From assembly GCA_037178855.1 (NCBI GenBank), contig JASJZC010000004.1, positions 6,820,001 to 6,884,000 on the forward strand: a stretch of DNA of 64,000 bases, read 5' to 3'. A model generated the notes under the pieces. It did not search any database. It was not told the origin of the DNA and was given only the letters and a program-made list of their open reading frames with translations. Numbering within the stretch: the stretch's first letter is position 1; each line of letters begins with the position of its first letter. Both the position numbers and the translations under genes were made by a program. Below, one piece after another: positions 45,801-57,128 of this stretch. The stretch comes from Oscheius sp. JU75 (lineage: Eukaryota; Nematoda; Chromadorea; Rhabditida; Rhabditidae).

Positions 45801-48763
45801 CCGCATCCAAAGTAGTGTTCACGATAGGCCGCAGGTATACGGCTTCAGACAGACGAGAGGCCTAACATCACAATTTTCCAGGACCGCCGCCGTCGAGAAG
45901 ATCTCGAGCGCAAAACAACAGAGGAGCGGGAACGACGTGAGGCGGAGGAGAAAGAGCGCCGTGAGTCTGAGGAACGGATACGCCGCGAGCAGGAAGATGA
46001 GAAAAAACGCGAAGAGGAAAGGACGAAGAAGGAGGCCGAGGAGAGACAGAGACAGCGTGAGGAGGAGAAGCAGCGCAAGGAGGAGGAAAGGTTACGAAAA
46101 TTGAAGCGGGAGGAGGAAAAGCAGCGAGCAAAGGAGGCCGAGGAGCTCGAAAGAGCTCGTTTGGAGAAGGCCGAAAAGGAAAAGGAGGAGAGAAGACGGA
46201 TCCAGCAGCAGGAGGAACTTGATAGACAGTCACCGGATTCAAAGTTTTCAGGTAGGACAATCATTTTACAAAAAAAACGCTTGAATCCTCTCAAAAACGA
46301 GATCGTGCTCGATATCCGGATCGTCTCTTTTCAATGGCTGCAAGGCGTATATTTTGGCAGACATGCAGATTAGAGCAGAAAAAATGCTACTTTGCAGAAC
46401 ATCGCGTAATAAAAAAAATGCAACCTTGACTTCGAACTGGCCGATTTCTGTTGCGCACCCTAAGCACTGAATATGAATTCGGCCCGGCCCGACCTTTTCC
46501 AGGCCTAAGGCCAAGTCGAAAACTCAGTTGTTTGTCCACCCAAAATCATCCCTAAAGTGCCCTGTTTTCCGTACGAAAAGCTCTATTATTTCTTGTTCAA
46601 AACAGGTCTCTTTTCAGGCACACTAACTCTCCGGAACCTCTCCAATGATCGCCTCTCGCAACTCCTCGATATTAGCCGCAAATCGACCAAGTTGGAAAAA
46701 CTCGAAGGAGGACGCAGCTCATCGCGTCCTGTCTCACCCTTTCCCTCGAAACTCGAAAAAGAAGACCGTCTCGCCTCGGAAGGAAAACTCGAGAGCCGAC
46801 TTGAAGCCAAGCTCGACGTCAAAAATGTAACATTCTTAATTTTTTTTTCTGTAAAAAATAAAGTTTAGGTTCCCTCTCCCCGATCCAGCTCCTCGAAACG
46901 CAGTGGCGACTTTCATTGTGCTGGAAATGAGTGCATTCCGCCGAAGCCGATCCTCCCAACGAAAGTCAAAGATGGAGAGGGAGCCAGCCCGGGAGAAGTC
47001 TACCAGGAAATGGCCAAGGCTAAGAAGAGACAGGCTGATATACAGGTGGGACTTTGCGTGGTTTTCCTTTCCCGCGCGGCGAATCTGATAACACAGAAAA
47101 ACAGACGAATTCGCCTTTATTCCAGAGGATCTGACCTTCTTTTGCTGCAGAACTAGCCTCAATTTAGCTGCTAAATTAAGATTTGTTTTCTGAGCACTGT
47201 AGCTATAAAGACAGTTTTATTTTCGCTACAAACATCATCATTTTCAGGACGACAAAGTCAAGCGAATCCTGCTCTACCTCGAATGCATGGTCTACTTCAC
47301 GATGGCTGCCCAGTACTACATCCAGCATGAGCGGAACGGCTACAGTCATCTCTCCATCATCCGCGACACCGCCACTCTAATATCGTAGGTTTTTCCGTCA
47401 GTTTTTCCCGAAAAACATGTCAAAGTAACTGCCGCGCGAGATAGCCTAGTAGTTAACGTGCTGGTCTACTAATCTGAGCAACCCGTTTCGAACCCCTCCT
47501 AGGTCTTTTCGTTGCGAGACCAATTTATGTTCCAGAATGGAGCGTAGTTTAGTGTTTCTCGCCGGATTTTATTCCCGTTTTTTAATTACACCCAAAAAAA
47601 AATAACGCTCCGTTGAATACCAATCACGTATTTTCATACATTGCGAGACCCATTCACACCAAAACGCGCCAAATTAGAGCATAATTTGTAGCATTTCGTC
47701 GATTTTTTTTATTCCGGTTTATAAATCAAGCTCAACAAAAATTTAATGGGTTTTGAGCCAAATATCCCAATTTCCAGAGGCGTGACGAACCGCTTCCTCT
47801 ACCACGACAACCTTACGCCCCTGGATCAACATTTTACCAGTCGAGTCCGTGTCCTGAGCATACGCGCTCAATCTATTCTCGGCTTCCATGCGTTTAACAT
47901 CAAAATGGCGGTAAATTTGATCCATTTAAGACGCTAAAATTCACATTTAAGAGCACAATAAAAACGGCCTCGATAATCGACAAGTCGGACGGAAAGTGCC
48001 ATTTTCATAATGCCGACGATCAGCAGCCTGTCCCCTCGCCGAGTGAAAGCCAAAATTCCGGCTCGAATCCGGCGGCTAATATCATGGTAAATTGCTCTTT
48101 AAGTCACTTAAAATGCTTAAAATTAAGGTGACGATGCCGGTCGAAGTGTACAATTGCTATAAAACGCAGCTCAAACATCTACACGGGTTGATGAATGCCC
48201 ATAAGCTGTGGGCAGACAGTGCCTCCTACATATCGAAGAGTCCGGCCGATACGCTTTTTATTAATAGGTAGGCGTTTTTATGCTGTTCAAATAACCAAAA
48301 TGAGGAAATTGAGTGATACAAATGGTAAAAATTCAAAAAATTGCGAGTTTTTCGACGGTCGATTAAACACATTTAGAAGTCTTGGAAATGTGTGTAAAGC
48401 ACCGAAAAAAGCCAAAAATTGATTTTTAGGGAAGTTCGTGGCAGGACTCATCTACAAAAGTCGTGTCTCGGGGCGCCTTTACACTCACAATGTTACTGTC
48501 TTTGTAAAACATGGGGAACTTGCTCGAAAAGTTTGGAGTTTAGTAACACTTTTTTTCCAATACAAAAACTAGGAAATTGTCCCATGTATTTCTATCTTTA
48601 CAGCCTGGAAGCGCTCTGCGGTGCCCTGACGATAATGTCCCCCATAGACAAGCTGGGTATCTTCATCCTGACGGCGGTCTCGTGGCTTCGCGACGAGCAG
48701 GAACTCGAGCTCAAAAGGCCCCAACCCCCGCCACTAAAAGAAGCTGTCAAGAAGAGCCGTTGA
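42803..48763 (+). CDS. affl-2: AF4/FMR2 (AFF) family protein, super-elongation-complex scaffold-like
   Basis: AFF proteins scaffold transcription elongation factors in the nucleus. Start 42803 (MDGESIRNGLR) lies about 40 bases after TTTTCCAG. Exon 2 (about 43569-43755): DIFGDFNDLCQQISNT, then Pro-rich. Exon 3: TMADLVEETPLQPLAPASF. Then come a Ser-rich, basic, NLS-like segment (KRKKRKNRTNDSDSD), a Lys/Glu/Arg-rich single helix (WKEKSRKERKELQKKKREEE and an exon at 45883-46252) and Ser-rich exons. The C-terminal homology domain spans six exons from about 47249: VKRILLYLECMVYFTMAAQY, LSIRAQSILGFHAFNIKMA, VTMPVEVYNCYKTQLKHLHG, LEALCGALTIMSPIDKLG. This helical domain matches the AFF C-terminal dimer domain in pattern. 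Phases agree at the first three junctions. A SINE, a tRNA-like element and a MITE half-copy lie in introns. The symbol rests on my memory of the worm orthologue. Confidence 0.85.
43881..44160 (+). repeat. SINE family A, copy B (longest)
   Basis: The head has TTGAGGGTAGCAAAAGTTAA and B box AAGTTCGATCCCTGCCGC. The body has GGCCCAAGCAAGGCTTCCAT, GGTTGGTAAACTGGTAGCAG, AATTGGGTAGCTTTGGAACG, AAAGGTCGGCGTCGCAAGAC, CCCGCAGGAGCTTGATT and CAGAGCTCTCCAAGAATCTG. The tail is TTTTACCTTTACCTTT. It shares head and body with copy A and body and tail with copy C. It is in intron 2 of the AF4-family gene, sense. Confidence 0.9.
47436..47510 (+). repeat. monomeric tRNA-like element
   Basis: ATAGCCTAGTAGTTAACGTG (A box) and CCGTTTCGAACCCCTCC (B box) at tRNA spacing with a plausible anticodon-arm region (CTGGTCTACTAATCTGAG). 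The acceptor stem is not closed. It lies in an intron of the AF4-family gene. Confidence 0.6.
48340..48505. repeat. fold-back MITE-like element, copy 6 (one arm)
   Basis: The reverse complement reads GACACGACTTTTGTAGATGA, CACGAACTTCCCTAAAAATC, TTTCGGTGCTTTACACACA and TAAATGTGTTTAATCGACCG, in the same order as copy 1. It lies in the last intron of the AF4-family gene. Confidence 0.75.
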
Positions 48764-49510
48764 CCCCACTTTTTGTGTATAATTTTCCGCTAAAATGACG
48801 AGTAGTTCCCACAAAAACCCCGAATTTGAATATCATGTCTAGTCTCTCATACTCAAAGTACACACTACCCCCTCTTTTTAACACAAAATTAGACCCCCCT
48901 CCCCCCGGTTTTAACCCGTAAAATCTGTGAAAAAGAGCCCTCAAGTACCGATTTTTAGTCTACATTTGTATAACAATAAATCTTTATTACTGTGAAGCGA
49001 GGATGTACAATGTTCTTGTAAACTGGTGGAAATCTCACTTAGGAACCCTGTCCCGTGCTTTTTTCTTTTAAAAAAATGGCATTTTGGGAACGTAAGTAAA
49101 CGGTGTCTGTTTCGGATCCTAGGCCTTGTCCTAGTGTATTTATTTGCGGAAAAAGGTCATAAATGATTCCGAACAAGATCTGTTAGTGTGGTTTTTTGCC
49201 GAAAGCCTTTAGCCATTGGATTCGTCGAACTTGCTACTCCCCTTTGAAATCGGCGCGCAAATTTCGATAGACTAGAGAAGGCATTTTTCAAGTAAAATCG
49301 TATGTTTTTGGTAGTTCTGTGACCAGGAACAACTGACCCATTGGATGAAGCGGATGGTACAGACTCTGGAAGGGGAGGCCCTCTCCCTCTGTATCTATGC
49401 CTCTCTGTTTCCCTGTCTCTCTCCCTCCCTGTCTCGCTGTCCCTGTCTCCCTGCTTCTCAGTCACTCGATCTCAATGTTCACTTTATTATCATCTGAGTA
49501 AAACAATTGC
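48764..49510. other. convergent 3' intergenic region
   Basis: Spacer between the AF4-family gene (plus) and the C-type lectin gene (minus). It contains the bidirectional polyadenylation site at 48975-48988 and a CTCTGT-type tract at about 49385-49460. No exon is supported. Confidence 0.5.
48975..48988. terminator. bidirectional polyadenylation signal
   Basis: AATAAATCTTTATT carries AATAAA on the plus strand for the AF4-family gene (212 bases past its stop) and AATAAAG on the minus strand, about 520 bases past the convergent lectin gene stop at 49511. One short palindromic site may serve both. Confidence 0.55.
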
Positions 49511-50482
49511 TCAAGGCAATCTCTTGCAAATATACTTGTACGCAATAATGTAGGGATCACCGGGCTCGCATCCAACATCCGTCCACGTATTTGGCCCATA
49601 CCAGAAGCCCTGAAACATGCTCTTCAATGCTTAGAATGTGGAAAAGTACTCACGCTGACACAGTACGTTCCAGGTGGAAATGGAAGGTTGTCGTTGCCGA
49701 CAACGTTCCTTGGTACTGCCCAGTTGTCGTAATCAAACGGTGTACCGTCTAGATTCACAAAGCAGGTGTTATCGTCCGGCTGGTTACAAGTAGGTAGACG
49801 GATGCTGCCCAGCCAGATAGGAGAAGGGCCGGAGAGAGCTGAAGACATTTGTACTCAATAGGCGCGATTTATTTTCGAACTCAAAGATGCATTTCCCGGC
49901 TTTGCTATATTCTAAAATGTTGTAGAGCTTAATAAGTTCTACAACCGATAGTGCATAAATAGTATAGGCCAGCTTCTTGTTAGTGTAATAAAATAACACA
50001 TACTGTAAAGAAAATCATTCTCCGCAGTGCTGTGTACCGACGCCAAGTCCGCTCCCAGGGCCTGACAAGCAGCACGGGCAGCAGACTGTGACGTCTGTGA
50101 GCCGGTAGGAGGACCAAGGCAGTAGATGTAGCCGCCAAATGCCTGCCAGCCGCCCGGGGCACAGACGGCTTAAAATTTTAGAATTTTGTAAAAAAGAGTT
50201 TTTACGCAATGCTGTAGTAGTAGTCGTGGTCGTTGTTGACGTTGTTGACGTTGTTGTTGTGGTTGTAGTGGAGGTTGTTGTAGTGGCTGGTACTGGGGTT
50301 GGTGTCGTGGTTGAGGTGATAGTAGTGGTCGTAGGGATGTTGTATTCTGAACAATCTTTTATTTTAAATTTTTCGCACTCTTCTTTATGTCTGTCTGAAG
50401 CCGTTTGCTTGTGGACTATAGTGGACACTGTGTAGTGGACTTGTGGACTATAGTGGTTTAGACGTGAGGGACCAGGCTTCAA
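49511..50482 (-). CDS. C-type lectin-domain protein with Thr-rich mucin-like stalk
   Basis: The N-terminal region has a few Cys residues (HKEECEKFKIKDCSEYN), then about 40 residues of almost pure Thr with Pro/Ser (TTTTSTTTTTTTSTTSTTTT), a likely O-glycosylated stalk. The C-type lectin domain spans three exons: CAPGGWQAFGGYIYC and ACQALGADLASVHSTAENDF; then GPSPIWLGSIRLP, LDGTPFDYDNW and TYCVS; then GFWYGPNTWTDVGCEPGD and YKYICKRLP with the stop at 49511-49513. Cys pattern and WLG/TWTD-C motifs fit the fold. Classical EPN/QPD calcium-sugar motifs are not evident. It should be secreted or at the cell surface, but I found no signal peptide, so the real first exon may lie upstream of 50482. Such lectins are a large immune and cuticle-related family in nematodes. 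Confidence 0.85.
50408..50456. repeat. 17-bp direct duplication
   Basis: CTTGTGGACTATAGTGG occurs at 50408-50424 and again at 50440-50456 with 15 bases between, in the putative 5' part of the lectin gene. Confidence 0.85.
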
Positions 50483-51880
50483 CCTCGTCCGTCAAAAATT
50501 TGTAAAGTGCCATTTTATAGAGTTTTTGAGATGAGTAAGAATATGCTATCATATATAGGTGTTCCCGGTCTTCGAACGAGCTACAGCACGTCAAACTTTT
50601 GGTAGTATTACAACAGGCGTCCCGACTCGATTTGATGCACGAACTAGCCTCAATTGCGGATTTTTCGGTATGCGGAATCGGATTTTGCATTTTTTTAACC
50701 GTTATCACTCATTTTCCAGGGAGGCAAGTCTGTTTAATCGTCTTAGCACATAAATCTTCAACTGTTCCGTCTAATCTAATTGGGTGTCAAAAATATCGAA
50801 AAACCCAACCAACAATGACACATTTCTATTTTACGCTAATTTCGAGCTGTTGGTGTATTGGGAACATGCATCATCTCGAAGTAGACGACACGTGCTCGAT
50901 TTCTGTGGGTGACAGGCGCATTGAGCATGCTATTTTGAGCACAGAAGGGCATGGAAAAAGTTTCCAAGGTGCGAAGCAGAGAAGCTTACTAGAACCTTGA
51001 TCGCAAGGAAGAGATTGCCCATCTTGAATGATGAAGCTAACCTGGAAAGTCAGGAGTGTATGATGGAATGCATGCTGTGCACATATTGCTGAGCGAAAAG
51101 AATGTTAACGTGATAGCAAGCGACATTGAGAACTCGATTGGTCGCGAACAGATTAAATCCAAACCTGCAGCTACCGCGGTCGAGAAGCAGCGATTTCTCT
51201 TTTTTTTGCAATTGCATACACAATATTATTATGTTTGTCGAATTCTGCCTAGTCTACGCTATCATTCTTCCTCCAATTCCTTTCACTTCATCGAGGAGCA
51301 GGACCTGAATAAAGTGGATTATTTTCAATACAACTTGCAAGAGGCGTCTGCGACACAAGTCATCTCTATCTGGGGATAACACTTGACAATGTTTGTAGCT
51401 TTTTTTTGTTAAGACAAGTTAAGCTAATGCAAGAAGAAATTTTTTTGAGTTGGCAAGTTACTGTTTTACATTTTTTGAGCAATCTCTTAGAGAGACAGTG
51501 ACTCATTTTTATGACTTTTGGACATTTCATGTCGTTTCATAGCCGAACTTTGAACTTTGAAGGACAAATACAAATTCAAGGTCAAGTAAGAAGCAGATAA
51601 TGGAAAAAATTAGATTAGAATTGGAAGAAAGGGAGAGGCGAGAGTGTGTGACGGTACAGATTTTGAAATTTGTATGTGTAGAATTGACGCTAAAGAGTGC
51701 TCTGGATTGTTGCGTATACATTTTGAGGATGACAGTTTAGTGCAATACGGTACCGCAGCGAACGGGTGAGCTGACCAGATGTGCCTGATCGCAAAGGGCG
51801 GAAAAAAGAGCAGGACAAAACCAGAAGAATACTGTCACCTGTCACAGTCTCTGTCGTTGAATGTCAATTAATATTTATCA
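50483..51880. other. 1.4-kb spacer without a convincing gene
   Basis: Open frames occur (for example 51056-51379 plus) but none shows a known domain, a signal peptide or exon-like neighbours. A weak MITE-like fragment (TTTTGCATTTTT, GTCTGTTTAATCGTCTTAGC) lies near 50680-50750, and a repeat fragment at 51405-51480. The upstream exon of the lectin gene may be here. Confidence 0.45.
51405..51480. repeat. GAGTTGGCAAG repeat fragment, copy 1
   Basis: AAGTTAAGCTAATGCAAGAA, then TTTTTTTGAGTTGGCAAG, then ACTGTTTTACATTTTTTGAG. It matches 56735-56815 (TAACTTGCGCAAGAA, TTTTTTGAGTTGGCAAG, ACCGTTTTGATTTC). Confidence 0.65.
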
Positions 51881-54800
51881 TTAGGCATCAAGAGTCTCGC
51901 CAATCGGCGGTAGCGGCTCCTTTTTGGTCGTTTTAATGGCGGCTACACGCGAAGTGACCCAGGCCAGTTTTGCACGACGGGTCAGCTTGCGTGTGCGAAT
52001 CTGACGGGGAACATCTCCCTTGTCGATTATGTGTGAGACGACGAAGCGTTGCTGAAAATCATATTCTGTTCGATTCTCACTCTGCCTGTCTGTCACTCTG
52101 TCACTCTGTCTCTCTGTCTCTATATCTCTACATATCTAGGTCTCTCTGTCTCCCTTACCCTTCTTTGAGCAACTCTAATTGAAGATGGTAGCGCTGGAAC
52201 CACACTCTGGATGATGTATTTCAGCACAAAGACAAGGTTCTGTAAACGACTGTTTCTGCTCTTGACTCTACCTGACTACCTGAAACACAATTACGATGAG
52301 TAATCGGGACTGAGCATCGCAATTCTGTCTATAGAAGTTTGAACAGAAGTCTGAGGTAAAAGCAACTTAAACAGTTTTGATCAAAGAGGAGGGGCGGGGG
52401 TCTTACTGATAAAAGCATTGGTCATGACGGAGAAGTATTGGATAAAGGACAGGATAGGGAGCCAGATACCGATACCTGAAAGTTCAAAATTACAGTAGCA
52501 GGGACAGTACCTGATGCATGAGCCGGTGTGGGCTTCCTATTGAACCAGAGTAGTCGCTTGGCATCGATTCGGAGATCAGCCAGTCCGATCAAGAGGGCTA
52601 TCAGAGGAGCCAGAGGGAAGAGGGCAGCGAACATCTGAAGGAGAGTAATATGGAACTGTTACTCTCGCAGGAAAGTAGTGCTGTGCAGGAAAATAGACCT
52701 ACCATGGTCGTCCCGAACAATATGATCTTCTCGTTGAACTCCCAGAAAGCAAACTGTCCCGCGTCCGGCTTCATCCACTCTCTGACCAGCATATTCGTTC
52801 CGTCCGTCTCGTTCAGGATGTCATCAATTGAATGCGGGACTCTGTTCAGCCAGCGGGCTTCCTTGTACATTCGGAAGAAGAATCTAGATGGTAGGGGTGA
52901 GATTCTCTGGCCAGGAAACCAACGGAATAACCACGTCCTTGGTGAACTTCGGGATGGGTTTGATCAGCATGTGAGCCAGGAGCTGGACGGCTAGGAGAGA
53001 CCCACAGGTACTGTCACAACAGGTGTCTGGAATGGGATTGGTTGAGAGAGACAGAGAGACAATGAGTCACCTCGATAGTTCGGCCCCAGCCCGAAGAGAC
53101 CATTCTGCTGGAAACCGTGAGACTCTGGTCGTATGAAGGCCACATAGAAGAGCGACGTATAATTGTTGACCAGCTGGAAGGTGAACAGCTTGATTACCAA
53201 AGCATTGTCGTGTTCCGAGTGGGTACGATGGTTTTCTAATGGGCCCTTTCAATCAAGTAGCTAGTTGACTCACCCCATCGGTTCAGCCTCTCGACTATCC
53301 ATTGGTAAACAGCTCCTAGAAGCATAGTAGAGATGGTATTCATCACAGAAGGGAGGTAGGTTATGAGGAGACTGCACCAGACGGTCCTCTGAAAAATGTT
53401 GATTTGTGAACATGGACAGAGTGACAGAGACCAGTTATGTCGGTGAGACACAGTCGAGCACTACAATCAGAAAGACAGGAACAGAGTGAATCAGTACTAA
53501 GCAGTTCAGAGATGGTGAGAGAGACTCTGACAGTTCAGCAAGAAAGACAGACAGAGACCAACAGTAAAATACTAAGAGTACAGGAACAGTTAGAAAGAAA
53601 TGACAGTGACAGATCCTACCTCTTTGGTGCATTCGAAGAAGCTTGTAGCCCACATCTTGTAGAGCGTTACAGTGAACACACTGCACACGACGACTCCCAT
53701 GCAGAAGACCACGATCAGAAAGGACAGAACGATCTGAACCAATCCTTTAAAAACCCAGAAAGTTCCCAAGCCTTGGCCCATTGCTTGACTTGCGGGTTGA
53801 TCCAGACTACTTCTCCCGTAACAGGATCCTCTCTGACCTTGCTCCCGAAATATTCTGGCCTGTCCGGCTCGACTTCTTGTATGTCCTCACAGTCCCATGA
53901 GAAGGCCAAAACGCTGTTGTTCCTCCTCCAAATCTGGTAGAAGAGTGAGCCCCAGACGGACATGAAGGCGGCAAAGACTGAAAAATTCGAATTTTCTGGG
54001 CTAGGGGAGCCTTTCAGCTTTTTGATATTCTTCAAGATCTACAATTTTGCAGAGCATGGAAAATCCAGAAAATCACTGTATGAAAGAGAAAAACGTATTC
54101 TTCTCAAGAATTTATATAAATTACTTACTGGCATTGAGTTCATTGTCGAAGGCACGCAGAAACCAGCTCGAGACTCGAGAAAACAAAGTGTTTGTGCTAA
54201 AAGTAAGTTATTCACTTCGTTTTGACAAGAAAACTTACTTTACCCTGCTAGTAGAGGCGTCTGTGCAATTATCGTAGCTGCTGAAGGTATTTGTGCTGTT
54301 TATACTAAATTCTCTCGATTTTTTTTTAGTTGAAATCAGCTCGGAACCTTCGCACAAAGCCGAAAATGAAGACTCCGAGACCAGCCAGGGCTGCAATCCA
54401 TAGCAGAGAGAGGAAAGAGCCCTGCCAAGCAAAATAAAATGCAATTTGTTCTCCGTAGTAGTCCCGAATTTCACTCAGGGGCTGTGTTCTCCACCAGCTG
54501 GAAATTCTAGGCATTTTGATACCCAAATCCTTGATGGTTATTGGATTTTAGAGGCAGACCCAGATGACCGGTGCCTACTGCACATTTTTCATCTTTTCAG
54601 TTGTCTTCTATTTTCATCTCGTCCATTTTGTTAGCTTTTCGTATTTACTATGTCTAGAGACTATAGGCTAAGTCCTTATTCGAGAAAAAAAGGTAAAAAT
54701 CGAACAAGGGAAACCATTTGGCTTGAGTAGCTCTTATTTACCTTTGAATTTTCGACAATATCGGCTCTAAATACAGCTTATAGTTTGCTACATGCCGAAC

Positions 54801-56154
54801 ACTTATCTAGCCCTTAAAAGAAGAAAATCGACCAAAATATTCCAAAAAGGACATGAACCCAAAAAAGACCAATATTGCTTTGATTATTAGAGTACAGTAG
54901 GTGCAATTTGAAAAATACGTGATTGTGTACAGGTTTAAATTTTGTGTGGGAAATTTTTTTTTTTAAATGTTTTAGTTTCAATGCGTTTTTATGGCTTATA
55001 GAGTGCTTTTTGAGTTTAACGATCCATTGCAAAGCTGTAGATCTTGATCTCATCTACAACTTTGTAGTACATCATAATTCACAAAAATGCCATTTTGGGT
55101 CAGAAAAAGGGAGACGGAAAAGTATGATGAAAGAGCGTACCTGGTCCATCTGTTCGACAGACTCTTCCTCGGATCGTCTTCTTCCTTGATCACATCCGCG
55201 AGATTCATTGTCGCGTGGTCTTTCATCTCCTTGAAGTACTCTTCCTTCTCGCTGGGCTGGTGCAGAACGAAGGCCGATTCGTAGGCCTCTTCCATCAGTA
55301 GATAGTCAAGTCCCTTCCTCCTCAACGGCTCGTCCACCTCATTTTTCGTCTCCTCGTGCAAGTCGACCGAATTCGTGTTCCTCTCGATGTCCTTACTGAT
55401 GTCCAGACGTTTCAGAATGTGATGGGTGAGCATCTCTCGGTGGGCGTAGGTGAAAAACTTGTGCTCTTCATGGTAGTTGACGAAAAGATTGGCAAATTTC
55501 CGTTGGAAGGGGGCACTCACCAGGTGTTCTGAAGACTGTCACTGTCTCTCTGTCCCTCTGCCTCCCTGCCTCTCACCCTGTCTCTTTGTCTCCTGTCCCT
55601 CTATCTCTCTGTTTCTTTGTCTCTCTGTCTTCTTCTCACTTGCCTCGTTCTCTGGTCACGAAGAGCCATGAAAGGATCTGGCAGCATGAGGGCTCGATGT
55701 TGTCGGAAGGGCACTGGAAATGGTCAGGATTAGTAGACTATCTCTGTCACTCTCCCTCTCTCTGTCTCTGTCTCTCAATTACATTTTTCAGCGGGAAGGC
55801 CAACTGCAACTTTTCGGCTTCTCTGCATAGACGATGGAATGGGGACGAGATTAATGTGAAGCAGATAGGTCCAACAGAGTCATTGGTGACCAGAAGGCCT
55901 TCTCTCCTAATCGCCTAAAATGTTAAGTTTCGACAAAAACAGAAGTTGAGCTAACCTTTTCAAAGAGTGACCTATAGATCTGCTGGGTGAGATTATCCCT
56001 TCTAGAGACGAGGACATAATCCACAGAGATTCGGAAAGGATAATAGGGGTAGTCGAGCTTGGCTCCGAACAACATCTGTGTGTGATTAATACTGACCCCG
56101 TTGCTAGGGAAACTCTACTCTTTTGATTGTGAAAGGGAGATTTACAAGCGTCAT
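51881..56154 (-). CDS. anoctamin (TMEM16) family membrane protein
   Basis: Ten-helix membrane protein family of calcium-activated chloride channels and lipid scramblases. A likely start at 56154 (MTLVNLPFTIKR, 54-base intron, MLFGAKLDYPYYPFR) leads to FRISVDYVLVSRRDNLTQQI. Exons at about 55915-55790 and 55724-55644 follow, then 55528-55141 (HREMLTHHILKRLDIS). The family signature before helix 1 is intact: QPLSEIRDYYGEQIAFYFAW (about 54475). Next are FAAFMSVWGSLFYQIWRRNN and PEYFGSKVREDPVTGEV (the helix 2-3 region and following loop), then helices down to MFAALFPLAPLIALLIGLAD and LRIDAKRLLWFNRKP, the conserved stretch containing calcium-site residues in many members. It ends KEPLPPIGETLDA. One intron has a GC donor (55643-55529). 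The subfamily is not resolved; anoh-1/anoh-2 are the expected worm relatives. CTCTGT tracts fill several introns. Confidence 0.92.
55529..55643 (-). other. GC-AG intron in the anoctamin gene
   Basis: The donor reads AACGAG/GCAAGTGAG and the acceptor GTCTTCAG/AACACCTGG. Using GC keeps the frame into HLVSAPFQRKF. The nearby GT (GGCAA/GTGAG) would shift the frame and hit a stop. AG/GCAAGT is the known consensus of GC-AG introns. The intron itself is a CTCTGT-type tract. Confidence 0.8.
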
Positions 56155-56269
56155 TCAATTATAGGTGTTCTGTTTTTGGAGTGAGGGAACAGATAGAGAG
56201 AGTGAGGGAACAGAGAGTGAGAGAGAGATAGACAAGTTAAGCTAATCTATTTTAAATTGTCCTCGCGTC

Positions 56270-56270
<1 letters not shown>

Positions 56271-56308
<38 letters not shown>
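56271..56308 (+). repeat. CTGT tetranucleotide microsatellite
   Basis: Nine and a half uninterrupted CTGT units, directly beside hairpin element copy 2. Confidence 0.97.
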
Positions 56309-56309
56309 G

Positions 56310-56440
56310 AAGCCCTAATTGCCAATTAGTGTGCACTATTTTGTGCGCACACTAATTGTTTGCAAGTCAAGTCAGTTCGGGAGAGAGACCTTCTTTGGGA
56401 GGACGTTGCTTCTGTCATGGTAGCTCGACTGGCGCGGGAA
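56310..56440 (+). repeat. hairpin element, copy 2
   Basis: CAATTAGTGTGC (56323-56334) and GCACACTAATTG (56347-56358) are perfect 12-base arms around a 12-base loop. The flank TTTGCAAGTCAAG, GGGAGGACGTTGCT, GGTAGCTCGACT matches the copy at 16240-16365 (reverse orientation). Confidence 0.78.
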
Positions 56441-56734
56441 ATGCGAACAGGGCGAAGTGAGAGAAGGACCAGTACAGGCTGACAGAAGGGGATAGAAACC
56501 GGGCAAATTTCGAAAGAATCAGGTTATAACAATCATTGAGCCCCTCTGGGGCGATAGCATTACTTGGATAAGAAGTTGGGTCGAGGGATGGGAAATGGGT
56601 TTGAAAGATAAAGTGGGTTCAAGGAATGGGAAGTGGGGTCAAAGAGTGGGCAGTGGGTTTAACTGATCAGCAGTGGTCTTTAGCAATCGTTCTACTGGGT
56701 AAATGATAAATCCCCCGAAAGGGCGGTGGCCTAA

Positions 56735-56815
56735 CTTGCGCAAGAAACTTTTTTGAGTTGGCAAGACACCGTTTTGATTTCTTTAATTGTAAAAAAATAT
56801 TGCTTTTGCTCCTTG
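56735..56815. repeat. GAGTTGGCAAG repeat fragment, copy 2
   Basis: TAACTTGCGCAAGAAACTTT, TTTGAGTTGGCAAGACACCG and TTTTGATTTC. It matches 51405-51480. Confidence 0.65.
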
Positions 56816-57128
56816 GAGAGTTTCTTTGCAATGGACGACTCGGAACGTCCTCTTCGGAGGACTCAGAATGGGGATGTGAGGAATAGGTATGTCATTTTTT
56901 TCTGCTTCCCCTTATGCCTTTAAAAAGTCTCGCAACATTGTGGAGACTTCAGTTCTTTAGTCAATAGTTTAGTCTTATTTTAGAAGAAGCTCCTTAAAGT
57001 TTGCTTATCTATCTGTCTCTCCGTGTCTCTGTCTCTCTGTCTTTCTATCTCTACGTCTACAAGAAACAATTTATTAAAACTTTTGTACTGGATATGGTTG
57101 ACACTGGTGCGAATCCGAGAGCGAGAGA

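Larger units (their letters stand above)
56155..57128. other. spacer upstream of anoctamin, mostly repeats
   Basis: Contains a CTGT microsatellite (56271-56308), hairpin element copy 2 (56310-56440) and a GAGTTGGCAAG repeat (56735-56815). On the plus strand, 56831-56888 could be a small first exon (MDDSERPLRRTQNGDVRN followed by GTATGT), but no second exon was found. Confidence 0.5.

Noticed and set aside
50139-50435. Val-rich plus-strand open frame
   Set aside because: It is the antisense of the Thr-codon stalk of the C-type lectin gene.
50640-50760. Seventh MITE copy
   Set aside because: Only short matches (GCATTTTT, TGTTTAATCG) without ends; too weak to list as a copy.
51056-51379. 107-residue plus-strand open frame
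   Set aside because: No domain, no good splice neighbours; kept only as part of the spacer description.
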